A model generated the notes under the pieces. The model ran no database searches. It saw only the letters and a program-made list of their open reading frames with translations, and was not told where the DNA came from. Of a stretch of 64,000 bases of DNA, positions 24,060 through 31,803 are shown one piece after another. Location: positions 620,001-684,000 of the forward strand of contig NZ_JAUHHC010000003.1 in assembly GCF_030410485.1 (NCBI RefSeq), given 5' to 3'. Made by a program: the position numbers and the translations under genes. The DNA is from Roseateles violae (lineage in GTDB: Bacteria; Pseudomonadota; Gammaproteobacteria; Burkholderiales; Burkholderiaceae_C). How positions within the stretch are numbered: the stretch's first letter is position 1; every line of letters begins with the position of its first letter.

Positions 24060-25154
24060 ATGAGCGACCGCAGCGATAGCAGCAAGAGCGACGCGCCGCC
24101 GCGCCATCACGGCGCCGACGGCGTGTTCCAGAACAACTACCAGCGCTTCGAGGCCAAGGGCCTGGCCGAGCTGCTGCGCTGGCGGCTGGAGGCGCGCCGC
24201 GAAGGCCGGCCGCGGCCGCCGCTGGCGCCGATCCCGCAATGCGCGCCCGAGCTGGACTTCATCGCCGCCAACAGCGGCGGCGCGCAGACGCCGGCCGTCA
24301 CCTGGATCGGTCATGCGACGGCGCTGGCCCAGCTGGGCGGGCTGAACCTGCTGACCGACCCGATCTTCTCCGAGCGTGCCTCGCCGCTGGGCTTCGTCGG
24401 CCCGAAGCGCCAGCAGCCGCCGGGGCTGACGCTGGCGCAGCTGCCGTCCATCGATCTGGTGCTGGTCTCGCACAACCATTATGACCATCTGGACGAGGCC
24501 TCGGTGCGGGCGCTGGCGCGCCAGGGCGGCCGCGGCGGCGAGGGGCCGCTGTTCGTCGTGCCGCTGGGCCTTGCGGCCTGGTTCCAGCGCTGCGGCATCG
24601 CGCGGGTGGTCGAGCTGGACTGGTGGCAGGGCCACCGCATGCAGAGCTCGGCCGGCGAGATCGAGCTGGTGCTGGTGCCGGCCCAGCACTGGTCCGGGCG
24701 CGGACTCGGCGACCGCATGAAGACCTTGTGGGGCGGCTTCGCGCTGTTCGCGCCGGACTGCCATCTCTTCTATGCCGGCGACACCGGCTACTCGCGCGAC
24801 TTCGCCGATATGCGCCAGCGCTTCGCCGGCCGCCAGAGCGAACCCCAGGGCGGCGGCTTTGATATCGCGCTGCTGCCGATCGGCGCCTACGAGCCGCGCT
24901 GGTTCATGCGCACCCAGCATGTCAATGTCGAGGAGGCGATCAGGATCCACCGCGACCTCGGCGCCAAGCGTTCGCTGGGCCTGCACTGGGGCACCTTCGC
25001 GCTCAGCGACGAGGCGCTGGACGAGCCGCCGCGCGAACTGGCGCGGCAGCGCGCGGCGCAAGACCTGGCCCAGGACGAGTTCTTCACCCTGGCGATCGGC
25101 GAAACGCGGCGGCTGCCGCCGCGCAAGCCGATCAGCCCGGATCGAGCCGGCTGA
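24060..25154 (+). CDS. MBL-fold metal-dependent hydrolase, NAPE-PLD/UlaG-like
   Basis: 364 residues, cytosolic. The metallo-beta-lactamase core begins at about residue 75: TWIGHATALAQLGGLNLLTDPIF, the SHNHYDHLD metal site, VPAQHWSGR, FYAGDTGYSRDF and LHWGTF. This set, with WxGHxT and DPxF, is the N-acyl-phosphatidylethanolamine phospholipase D-like branch, whose bacterial substrates are mostly unknown. There is no visible ribosome-binding site; a hairpin directly precedes the ATG. The 3' end overlaps the convergent MarR gene by 23 bases. Confidence 0.85.
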   Translation: MSDRSDSSKSDAPPRHHGADGVFQNNYQRFEAKGLAELLRWRLEARREGRPRPPLAPIPQCAPELDFIAANSGGAQTPAVTWIGHATALAQLGGLNLLTDPIFSERASPLGFVGPKRQQPPGLTLAQLPSIDLVLVSHNHYDHLDEASVRALARQGGRGGEGPLFVVPLGLAAWFQRCGIARVVELDWWQGHRMQSSAGEIELVLVPAQHWSGRGLGDRMKTLWGGFALFAPDCHLFYAGDTGYSRDFADMRQRFAGRQSEPQGGGFDIALLPIGAYEPRWFMRTQHVNVEEAIRIHRDLGAKRSLGLHWGTFALSDEALDEPPRELARQRAAQDLAQDEFFTLAIGETRRLPPRKPISPDRAG

Positions 25155-25563
25155 CCTCGGCCAGCAGCTCGCGCAGCTGCGCCGCCCGCTCCGCCCCGAA
25201 GGCGGCCTCGAAGCCCTGCTGCGCCTTGGCCCAGAGCGGCCGTGCGCGCGCCAGGCGCTCCAGGCCCGCGGCACTCAGCCGCAGCCGCTTGCCGCGCCGG
25301 TCCTCGGCATCGGGCTCGACGAGGATCAGCCCGTCGCGCTCCAGCGGCAGGATGTTGCGGCCCAGGGTCGTGCGGTCCAGGCCCAGCTCGCTGGCCAGCG
25401 CCTGGATGCCGATGGGTCCCAGCCGCTTCAGGCTGGCCAGCAGGGAGAACTGCGTCGCGCGCAGGCCGCTGGGCGCCAGGAACTGGTCGTAGAACTGGTT
25501 CAGCCGCCGCCCGGCCTCGCGCAGCGCGCGGTTGTTGCAGACGGGGGTTTCGATGCCGGCCAT
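25132..25563 (-). CDS. MarR-family transcriptional regulator
   Basis: 143 residues from the ATG at 25563 (MAGIETPVCNNR). The winged helix is in the middle (LRATQFSLLASLKRLGPIGIQAL, LGLDRTTLGRNILPLERDGL, DRRGKRLRLSAAG), with dimerisation helices at both ends. An in-frame upstream ATG exists but would put coding sequence over the palindrome at 25591. It is divergent from the MATE pump gene, the usual arrangement for a ligand-released repressor of a drug exporter. C-terminal codons overlap the MBL gene tail to tail. Confidence 0.88.
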   Translation of the reverse strand: MAGIETPVCNNRALREAGRRLNQFYDQFLAPSGLRATQFSLLASLKRLGPIGIQALASELGLDRTTLGRNILPLERDGLILVEPDAEDRRGKRLRLSAAGLERLARARPLWAKAQQGFEAAFGAERAAQLRELLAEVSRLDPG

Positions 25564-25590
25564 GCAGACAAGTGTAGTTGCGCCTATTAT

Positions 25591-25608
25591 TGCGTGCATA
25601 TACACGCA
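25591..25608. promoter_or_regulatory. 18-bp near-perfect palindrome, putative MarR operator
   Basis: TGCGTGCATATACACGCA with one mismatched pair of nine. It lies between the divergent marR-type and MATE genes and covers a TATACA (25599-25604) that could be the -10 of the MATE promoter, with TTGCGC at 25578 upstream. Binding there would block both genes. Confidence 0.55.
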
Positions 25609-25622
25609 TCTGGAGCCCGCGC

Positions 25623-27050
25623 ATGTCCTCAGCCGCCACCGCCGCCCCGAGCTCCGCCGCCACGCTCGACCCGCGCACCCGGCTGCTGCTCGAAGGACCG
25701 ATCGCTGCGACGCTCTTGCGCCTGGCAGCACCGAACGTGCTGGTGATGGGCGCGCAGGCCGGCGTCGGCCTGATCGAGACCTTCTTCATCGGCAAGCTGG
25801 GCACCGAGGCGCTGGCCGGCATGGCCCTGGTGTTCCCGGTCGTGATGCTGATGCAGATGATGTCGGCCGGCGCCTTCGGCGGCGGCATGGCCTCGGCGGT
25901 CGCGCGTGCACTGGGCGCGCGCCGCCAGCGCGATGCCGATGCGCTGGTCTTCCACGCGCTGGCGATCGCCGCCGTGCTGGGCCTGGCCTTCATGGCCGCG
26001 GCCCTGCTGGGCGGGCGCTGGCTTTATGCGCGGCTGGGCGGCAGCGGCGCGGCGCTGGAGGCGGCGCTGCAGTACTCGGACTGGGTCTTCGCCGGCGCGC
26101 TGCTGGTCTGGATCTTCAATGCGCTGGCCGCGCTGATCCGCGGCAGCGGCAATATGAATCTGCCGGCCGCGGTCACCGTGATCGGCAGCCTGGCCCTGGT
26201 GCCGCTGTCGCCGCTGCTGATCTTCGGCTGGGGGCCGCTGCCGGGTCTGGGCATCGCCGGCGGCGCGCTGGCGCTGCTGCTCTACTACGCGGCCGGCACG
26301 GTCGCGCTGGGCCTGCATATGCTGTCGGGCCGCAGCCTTTTGAAGCCGCGCTGGCGCGAGCTGCAGTGGCGCTTGCCGCTGTTCGCCGACATCCTGCGCG
26401 TCGGCGTCGTCGGCGCGATCTCCACCCTGGCGACCAATCTGGCGATCGCGATCAGCACCGCCCTGGTGGCCGGCTTCGGCGCCGCCGCGATCGCCGGTTA
26501 TGGCACGGCCTCGCGGCTCGAGTACCTGCTGGTGCCGCTGGTGTTCGGCTTCGGCGCGCCGCTGGTGTCCATGGTCGGCACCTGCGTCGGCGCCGGCCAG
26601 CGCGAACGGGCGCTGCGCGTCGCCTGGATAGGCGCCGGCCTGTCGGCCGCGCTGACCGAGGCGATCGGCCTCGCCGCCGCGCTGTTCCCGCGCGCCTGGC
26701 TGTCGCTGTTCGACAGCGACCCGGCGATGCTGGACGCCGGCACGCGCTATCTGCAGATCGTCGGGCCGGTCTACGGCTTTTTCGGCCTGGCGTTGAGCCT
26801 GTATTTCGCCTCGCAGGGGGCCGGCCGCCTGCTCTGGCCCATCATCGGCAACCTGGCGCGGCTGCTGGTCGCGGCGCTGGGCGGCTGGCTGGCGCTGCGC
26901 GCCGGCTGGGGCCTGGCCGCCGTGTTCGCCGCCCAGGCGCTGGCGCTGATCGTCTACGGCCTGGTCAATGCCATCGCGATCGCGCGCGGTGCCTGGTTCG
27001 GCCCGCTCGGGACGGCGCGCGCCGCCGCCGCTCCGCGCCCGGCGCCTTAA
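25623..27050 (+). CDS. MATE-family multidrug/Na+ (or H+) efflux pump
   Basis: 475 residues from the ATG at 25623, with TGGAG 8 bases upstream. About twelve hydrophobic helices are visible, in two six-helix halves. Motifs such as LAAPNVLVMGAQAGVGLIETFFIGKLG, LALVPLSPLLIFG and AIAGYGTASRLEYLLVPLVFGF are typical of MATE (NorM/DinF) antiporters in the inner membrane. Transport substrate is unknown. The divergent MarR gene and the palindrome between them suggest induction by the exported compound. Confidence 0.9.
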   Translation: MSSAATAAPSSAATLDPRTRLLLEGPIAATLLRLAAPNVLVMGAQAGVGLIETFFIGKLGTEALAGMALVFPVVMLMQMMSAGAFGGGMASAVARALGARRQRDADALVFHALAIAAVLGLAFMAAALLGGRWLYARLGGSGAALEAALQYSDWVFAGALLVWIFNALAALIRGSGNMNLPAAVTVIGSLALVPLSPLLIFGWGPLPGLGIAGGALALLLYYAAGTVALGLHMLSGRSLLKPRWRELQWRLPLFADILRVGVVGAISTLATNLAIAISTALVAGFGAAAIAGYGTASRLEYLLVPLVFGFGAPLVSMVGTCVGAGQRERALRVAWIGAGLSAALTEAIGLAAALFPRAWLSLFDSDPAMLDAGTRYLQIVGPVYGFFGLALSLYFASQGAGRLLWPIIGNLARLLVAALGGWLALRAGWGLAAVFAAQALALIVYGLVNAIAIARGAWFGPLGTARAAAAPRPAP

Positions 27051-27078
27051 TGGCCCGGCGGCCCGGCGGCCCGGCGGC

Positions 27079-27831
27079 TCAGCGGGCGGCGCCGGCCAGA
27101 TGGAACAGCGGCTCGCCGAGCCGCTGCGCCGGCACGAAGCCGGCCGCCTCGCGCGCCTCGCCGCCTGCAGCGCCGCACAGCAGCGCGATGAAGCGATCGG
27201 CCAGCGCCGGGTCGTCGCTGCGCACCGTCACCGCGGCGGCCAGGCTGGTCGTCAGCGCGAACTCGGGGGGCAGCGGGCCGACCTCGACCACGCCGTCCGT
27301 CTGGCGGATCTCGCTGAGCAGCGCGCAGCCCAGCGCGCGCGGCGCCGTCGAGCCGGCCAGCGCACGCAGGGCCGCGCTGCCGTCGGGCTGCGGCCGGCAG
27401 CGCGGCGCCAGTTCCTCGGCTAGGTGCAGCATCTGCAGCAGAACAGCGAAATGGCTGCCGCCCAGATCGCGCACCGGGTCGGCGAAATGCAGCTCGCCGG
27501 CCCCCAGCAGCGCCGAGCGCAGCTCGGCCGCCGAGCCGATCGCCGGCGCCGGATCGCCCTCGCGCGCGGCGATGCACAGCTGCAGCAGGCCCAGCGAGGA
27601 CTGGCCGTCGATCAGCAGCTCGCCGGCCTCGGTCAGGGTGGCGATGGAGGCCGGCGTGGCGACCAGCACATCGCAGCGCTCGCCGGCCAGCAACTGCCGG
27701 CGCAGGCCGTCGATCGGCCCGAAGCGCGCGTCCAGATGCTCGTCACCCTGGGCCTCGAAACGCGGCCGCAGGCGGTTCACCAGGCCCTCGGCCGCGCTGG
27801 TACAGAACAGATGAAGCTTTAAGGCATGCAT
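27079..27831 (-). CDS. ModA-like substrate-binding-domain protein, probably cytosolic
   Basis: 250 residues (MHALKLHLFCTSAAEGLV). The pattern of a type 2 periplasmic binding protein of the ModA/AccA class is present (FCTSAAEGL, VLVATPASIATLTEAG, LGCALLSEI, RFIALLCG), but there is no signal peptide: the first strand starts at residue 4. Signal-less relatives often occur in Burkholderiales beside catabolic genes, and may sense rather than transport. A longer in-frame start at 27858 is possible but adds only charged residues (MLQTRRVDA). It is divergent from the FAH-family gene across a 99-base region with nested inverted repeats. Confidence 0.65.
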   Translation of the reverse strand: MHALKLHLFCTSAAEGLVNRLRPRFEAQGDEHLDARFGPIDGLRRQLLAGERCDVLVATPASIATLTEAGELLIDGQSSLGLLQLCIAAREGDPAPAIGSAAELRSALLGAGELHFADPVRDLGGSHFAVLLQMLHLAEELAPRCRPQPDGSAALRALAGSTAPRALGCALLSEIRQTDGVVEVGPLPPEFALTTSLAAAVTVRSDDPALADRFIALLCGAAGGEAREAAGFVPAQRLGEPLFHLAGAAR

Positions 27832-27853
27832 GGCATCGACTCTGCGGGTTTGC

Positions 27854-27893
27854 AGCAAGCGGTGTGCCCCGGCACACCGGCCGGCCGCTTGCT
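27854..27893. promoter_or_regulatory. Nested inverted repeats in a divergent promoter region
   Basis: Inner GGTGTGCC-CC-GGCACACC (27861-27878) has perfect 8-bp arms. It is enclosed by AGCAAGC (27854-27860) and GCTTGCT (27887-27893). The inner element has the form of a repressor operator; no regulator gene is adjacent unless the PBP-like protein acts as one. Confidence 0.5.
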
Positions 27894-27930
27894 ACGATGG
27901 TCCGGGCCACCAACACCGGAGGAGACTAGC

Positions 27931-28797
27931 TTGCGAATCGCCTGCTTTCAATCGATGGGCCAGCGCCGCGTCGGCCTGGTATCGGCCGACGGGCTGCAGA
28001 TCGCCCCGCTGGCGCTGCCGGCCGAGGACGCGCGCGGCGGCGCGCTGGCGCTGATCGAGCGCCTGTCCGCCGGCGAGCCGCTGCCGGCCGCCGAGCCCGC
28101 GCAGCCGCTGGCCGGCCTGCGGCTGGAGGCACCGCTGCCGCGGCCACGCCGCAATGTGTTCTGCGTCGGCCGCAACTACCAGGCCCATGCGCAGGAGCTG
28201 TCGGGCTCGATCTTCAAGAACGCGCCGCCCGCCGGCATGGACTGGCCGATCGTCTTCAGCAAGGTGCCCGAGACCGTCGTCGCCGATGGTGCCGAGGTCG
28301 CGCTGCCGACCGAGGTATCGACCCAGATCGACTACGAGGCCGAGCTGGCCGTCGTCATCGGCCGCGGCGGCAAGAACATCGCCCGCGAGCAGGCGATGGG
28401 CCATGTGTTCGGCTACACCATCGTCAACGACGTGACCGCCCGCGATGTGCAGACCCGGCACCAGCAATGGCATCTGGGCAAGTCCTTCGACGGCTTCTGC
28501 CCGATGGGGCCCTGGATCGTCACGGCCGACGAGCTCGACGGCCGCGACACGCGCCTGCGCTGCTGGGTCAACGAGGAGCTGCGCCAGGACGCGCGCACGA
28601 CCGATCTGATCTTCGACATCCCGGCTTTGATCGCGACGATCTCGCGCGGCATCACGCTCTATCCGGGCGATGTGATCGCCACCGGCACGCCGGCCGGCGT
28701 CGGCATGGGTCTGGTGCCGCCGCAATACCTGAAGCCGGACGATGTCGTGCGCATCGAGATCGACGGCATAGGCACGCTGAGCAATCGCTTCGTCTGA
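27931..28797 (+). CDS. Fumarylacetoacetate-hydrolase family protein (TTG start)
   Basis: 288 residues. I choose the TTG at 27931 because GGAGGAG stands 7 bases upstream and the resulting N-terminus (RIACFQSMGQRRVGLV) matches the family's first strand; the next ATG lacks this. FAH catalytic core: FCVGRNYQAHAQE, the metal ligands in DYEAELAVVIG and NDVTARDVQ, KSFDGFCPMGPW, and GDVIATGTPAGVGMG. Members hydrolyse, decarboxylate or hydrate 2-oxo or acylpyruvate-type acids in aromatic and sugar-acid catabolism. It is paired with a Bug binding protein 14 bases downstream, so uptake and cleavage of one organic acid is likely. Precise substrate unknown. Confidence 0.87.
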   Translation: MRIACFQSMGQRRVGLVSADGLQIAPLALPAEDARGGALALIERLSAGEPLPAAEPAQPLAGLRLEAPLPRPRRNVFCVGRNYQAHAQELSGSIFKNAPPAGMDWPIVFSKVPETVVADGAEVALPTEVSTQIDYEAELAVVIGRGGKNIAREQAMGHVFGYTIVNDVTARDVQTRHQQWHLGKSFDGFCPMGPWIVTADELDGRDTRLRCWVNEELRQDARTTDLIFDIPALIATISRGITLYPGDVIATGTPAGVGMGLVPPQYLKPDDVVRIEIDGIGTLSNRFV

Positions 28798-28811
28798 GGG
28801 AGGAACCCGCC

Positions 28812-29786
28812 ATGATCCAACGTCGCAGCGTCTGTGCGCTGGCCGCGCTGGGCCTCGGCACCGGCGCCTGGGCCCAGGGTCCGCATTATCCGGAGCGGCC
28901 GATCACGATGATCGTGCCCTTCCCGCCCGGCGGCGTCGCCGACACGGTGGCGCGGCCGCTGGCCGAGGCGCTGACGCAGGAGCTGAAGCAGGCCGTCATC
29001 GTCGAGAACAAGGCCGGCGCCGGCGGCGCCCTGGGCATAGGCACGGCGGCGCGCAGCGCGGCCGACGGCTACACCGTGCTGCTGAGCCTGTCCTCGATCT
29101 CCATCCTGCCCGAGGCCGATCTGGTGCTGGGCCGCAAGCCCAGCTACCAGACCAGCCAGTTCAAGCCGATCGCGCGCTTCACCGCCGACCCGACGGTGCT
29201 GGTCGTGCGCGCCGAGGCGCCGTGGAAGACCCTGGCCGAGTTCGTCGCCGATGCGCAGCAGCACCCGGGCGCCTACAACTACGGCAGCTCCGGCAATTAC
29301 GGCACCATGCATGTGCCGATGGAGATGCTGAAGTCCGCGGCCGGCTTCCGCATGGTCCACATCCCGTACACCGGCGCCGGGCCGGCGATCACCGCGCTCC
29401 TGGGTGGCCAGGTCGATGCGCTGGCCAGCGGGCCGGCCTCGGTGGCCCAGCACATCCGCGCCGGCAAGCTGCGCGCGCTCGCGCATTGGGGCACGGCGCC
29501 GCTCGCGGCCCTGCCCGAGCTCCCGAGCCTGAAGCAGCTGGGCTACCCGGGCGTCGAGTTCGCGCAATGGTCGGCGCTGTTCGTGCCGGCCGGCACGCCG
29601 GACGAGATCGTGCAGCGCCTGCGCGCGGCGGCGCGCAAGGTGGCGGCCGAGCCGCAGCTGCAGCAGCAGATGCTGAAGGCCGGCAGCCCGATCGCCTACC
29701 AGGACGCGCCGGAGTTCCAGAGCTACTGGAGCGCCGACGCCGCCGCGATGACGACGGCGGTGCGGCGGATCGGCAAGCTCGAATGA
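28812..29786 (+). CDS. Bug family periplasmic binding protein
   Basis: 324 residues, with signal peptide MIQRRSVCALAALGLGTGAWA. Bug motifs: ITMIVPFPPGGVADTVARPLA, ENKAGAGGALGIGTAA, YNYGSSGNYGTMHVP, VHIPYTGAGPAITALLGGQVDA and WSALFVPAGTP. GGGAGGAA precedes the ATG. It is co-transcribed with the FAH-family gene and ends 12 bases before the convergent IclR regulator gene. The ligand is probably a carboxylate; no permease genes are nearby. Confidence 0.9.
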   Translation: MIQRRSVCALAALGLGTGAWAQGPHYPERPITMIVPFPPGGVADTVARPLAEALTQELKQAVIVENKAGAGGALGIGTAARSAADGYTVLLSLSSISILPEADLVLGRKPSYQTSQFKPIARFTADPTVLVVRAEAPWKTLAEFVADAQQHPGAYNYGSSGNYGTMHVPMEMLKSAAGFRMVHIPYTGAGPAITALLGGQVDALASGPASVAQHIRAGKLRALAHWGTAPLAALPELPSLKQLGYPGVEFAQWSALFVPAGTPDEIVQRLRAAARKVAAEPQLQQQMLKAGSPIAYQDAPEFQSYWSADAAAMTTAVRRIGKLE

Positions 29787-29798
29787 GCTGAACGGCGC

Positions 29799-30617
29799 TC
29801 AGCGCGTCGGCGCGGCGACCTCGTCCAGCGGGAAGCGCGTGCAGCCCAGCCGCGCCGAGATGTCGCGGCTGGCCCGGGTCAGCATCTCGACGATCTCGGG
29901 CGCCTTGGCCTCGTCGTAGCGGAAGCTGGGGAAGGACACGCTCATGCCGGCGATCGGCTGGCTCAGGCGGTCGAAGATCGGAATGCCCAGGCAGCGGATG
30001 TGATCGTCGAACTCCTCGCGGTCCTCGCCGAAACCCTGCGCCTTGACCCGCTCGAGTTCGTTCAGGAAGGCGCCGCGCTCGACGATGGTCTTCTCGCGGA
30101 AACGCTCGAAATCGGCGCCGGCCAGGATGCGGTCGCGCCGCTCCGGATGCTCCCAGGCCATCAGCACCTTGCCGATCGCCGTGCAGTGCAGCGGCGCGCG
30201 GCGGCCGATCTTCGAATACATGCCCAAGGTGTGGCGCGAGTCGATCTTGTGGACGTAGATGATCTCGCTGTCGATCAGCGTGCCCAGGTGCACCGTCTCG
30301 CCGGTCTTGTCGGCCAGCATCTGCATATGGTGCTTGGCCAGGTCGACCAGATCGGGGTATTGCAGCGCCTTGGTGCCCAGCTCGAACACGCGCATCGTCA
30401 GCCCGTAGCGCTCGCTGTCGGCCTCCTGGCGCACATAGCCCAGGGTCTTCATCGACTGCAGAAAACGGTAGGCGGTGGCCTTGGGCATGCCCAGGCGCAT
30501 CGACAGCTCGGAGATCCCTGTCTCATTGCGCTCGGACAGCGCCTGCAGGATGGCAAAGACCTTCAGTACCGCGGCAACCGACTCCGGCTGCTTGGCATCG
30601 TATGAATCATCGTCCAT
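29799..30617 (-). CDS. kdgR: IclR-family regulator, probable KdgR of the pectin regulon
   Basis: 272 residues from the ATG at 30617 (MDDDSYDAKQPESV). An upstream in-frame ATG at 30656 would put the KdgR-like box inside the coding region, so I prefer the shorter form. An N-terminal winged helix (about 15-80, TGISELSMRLGMPKATAYRFLQ in two segments) is followed by the IclR effector domain (about 95-260, HLGTLIDSEIIYVHKID, PLHCTAIGKVLMA, GMSVSFPSFRY). In enterobacteria KdgR represses pectin genes and is released by 2-keto-3-deoxygluconate. Placement at the edge of the pectin island and three KdgR-like boxes within it support the same role here; orthology itself is inferred. Confidence 0.85.
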   Translation of the reverse strand: MDDDSYDAKQPESVAAVLKVFAILQALSERNETGISELSMRLGMPKATAYRFLQSMKTLGYVRQEADSERYGLTMRVFELGTKALQYPDLVDLAKHHMQMLADKTGETVHLGTLIDSEIIYVHKIDSRHTLGMYSKIGRRAPLHCTAIGKVLMAWEHPERRDRILAGADFERFREKTIVERGAFLNELERVKAQGFGEDREEFDDHIRCLGIPIFDRLSQPIAGMSVSFPSFRYDEAKAPEIVEMLTRASRDISARLGCTRFPLDEVAAPTR

Positions 30618-30632
30618 GCGTTTTGGTTTCTC

Positions 30633-30647
30633 TGAACAAGTGTTTCG
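30633..30647. promoter_or_regulatory. KdgR-like box upstream of the IclR regulator
   Basis: Read on the minus strand, CGAAACACTTGTTCA matches TGAAACANNGTTTCA at 10 of 13 fixed positions. It lies 16 bases before the regulator start, consistent with autoregulation. Confidence 0.5.
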
Positions 30648-30681
30648 ATTTTGCATTGTCCACCGATTTGGACGGGCTTGC

Positions 30682-31803
30682 TCAATCGGTTTTTTCCGCC
30701 GCTGCGCCCGGCTCGGCGGGATCGAGCGGGCCGTTGCGGTATTCGGTCAGCCGGTTCCCGGCGGCGCTGAAGGGGCGGCGCGAGGTCGATGCCGCCCAGG
30801 GCCCCAGATGCGGACCGAGCCGGCTGTCGCGGATCAAGGCCTGGCCATTCGGCGAGCGGCCGGCGTCCCACTGGCCCTTGGGCACGCCCTGGTCCCAGGC
30901 ACGGCCCAGCGAGATCGCGCCGGCCGGCACGCCCGGCTCGGCGATCAATCGGCTGCCGGTGATCAGAAAACCGAGACGCTGCGTGGGCGCGGTGCTGGGC
31001 GCCAGCACATGGCCGTCCTGGCCCGGCTGGCGGCGGCCGGCGCGGCTCAGGATCGTCGACTCGGCGATCACCAGCGTGGCATTGCCGAAGATGAAATCGA
31101 CGTCGCCGGCGATCAGGCTGGCGCGCACGAAGACGCGGCCCGTGCCGCGCGCGTAGAAGGTGTCCTGGTGGCCCAGAAGCCGCACGTTCTCCAGCTGGAT
31201 GCGGTCGCCCTCGGTCAGCAGCGCGACCGCCTGCGCGCCGCCCGTCTCGCCGGCGCCGGGCGGATAGCCGAGGCCGGTACGCACCCGCTCCAGCGCATCG
31301 TTGGCGATGCTCAGATTGGCCAGCACGATGTCATTGCCGAACAGCGCGACGCTGGCGCTGCCGGCGGTGCCGACGCTGCCGGCCGGCGCGCTGCCGGCCA
31401 CACAGGGATTCGCGCCCTGCGGCTCGGCGTTGTAGTGGCCCTCGACGATGAGCACGGCGGCCGCATCGCGACCGGCGCCCCAGAGGCTGACCGGCGCCTT
31501 GTCGCGCAGGCAGATCTGCTCGCGGTAAATGCCCGGTTCGATGCGGATGTAATGCCGCCGGCCGCTGGCCGGCACGGCGGCCAGCGCCGCCTGCAAGCTG
31601 CGGTGCGTGCCGCTGCCGTCGGCCGCGACGACGAAATCGGCGCGCCAGGCGCTGGTGTCCAACGGCGCAGGCGTCCAGTCGCCGAGATAGTCGGCCACCG
31701 TCTGCCGCGCCGCCTCCGCGTCGCTGAGTTGCGGGCGCTGCTGCGCCTGGGAGGGCAGCGTCACCGCCCAGGCCAGCGCGAGAGCCGCCGCCGCCAATCT
31801 CAT
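30682..31803 (-). CDS. pemA: Pectinesterase (CE8)
   Basis: 373 residues with a signal peptide (MRLAAAALALAWAVTLPSQAQ), so exported. It de-methylates pectin to give substrate for the lyases. CE8 catalytic residues are readable: the aspartates in LGHQDTFYA and GDVDFIFG, and the arginine in SLGRAWDQG; the strand motif YIRIEPGIYREQI is also typical. It overlaps the ogl stop by one base (TGATG), so it is the last gene of the kduI-to-pectinesterase run. The stop codon falls 64 bases from the divergent-facing IclR control region. Confidence 0.92.
   Translation of the reverse strand: MRLAAAALALAWAVTLPSQAQQRPQLSDAEAARQTVADYLGDWTPAPLDTSAWRADFVVAADGSGTHRSLQAALAAVPASGRRHYIRIEPGIYREQICLRDKAPVSLWGAGRDAAAVLIVEGHYNAEPQGANPCVAGSAPAGSVGTAGSASVALFGNDIVLANLSIANDALERVRTGLGYPPGAGETGGAQAVALLTEGDRIQLENVRLLGHQDTFYARGTGRVFVRASLIAGDVDFIFGNATLVIAESTILSRAGRRQPGQDGHVLAPSTAPTQRLGFLITGSRLIAEPGVPAGAISLGRAWDQGVPKGQWDAGRSPNGQALIRDSRLGPHLGPWAASTSRRPFSAAGNRLTEYRNGPLDPAEPGAAAEKTD

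Noticed and set aside
30662-30695. ACCGATT ... AATCGGT followed by TTTTTT as a rightward terminator
   Set aside because: No rightward gene ends upstream of it, the loop is 15 bases, and it overlaps the pectinesterase stop on the other strand; function unclear.
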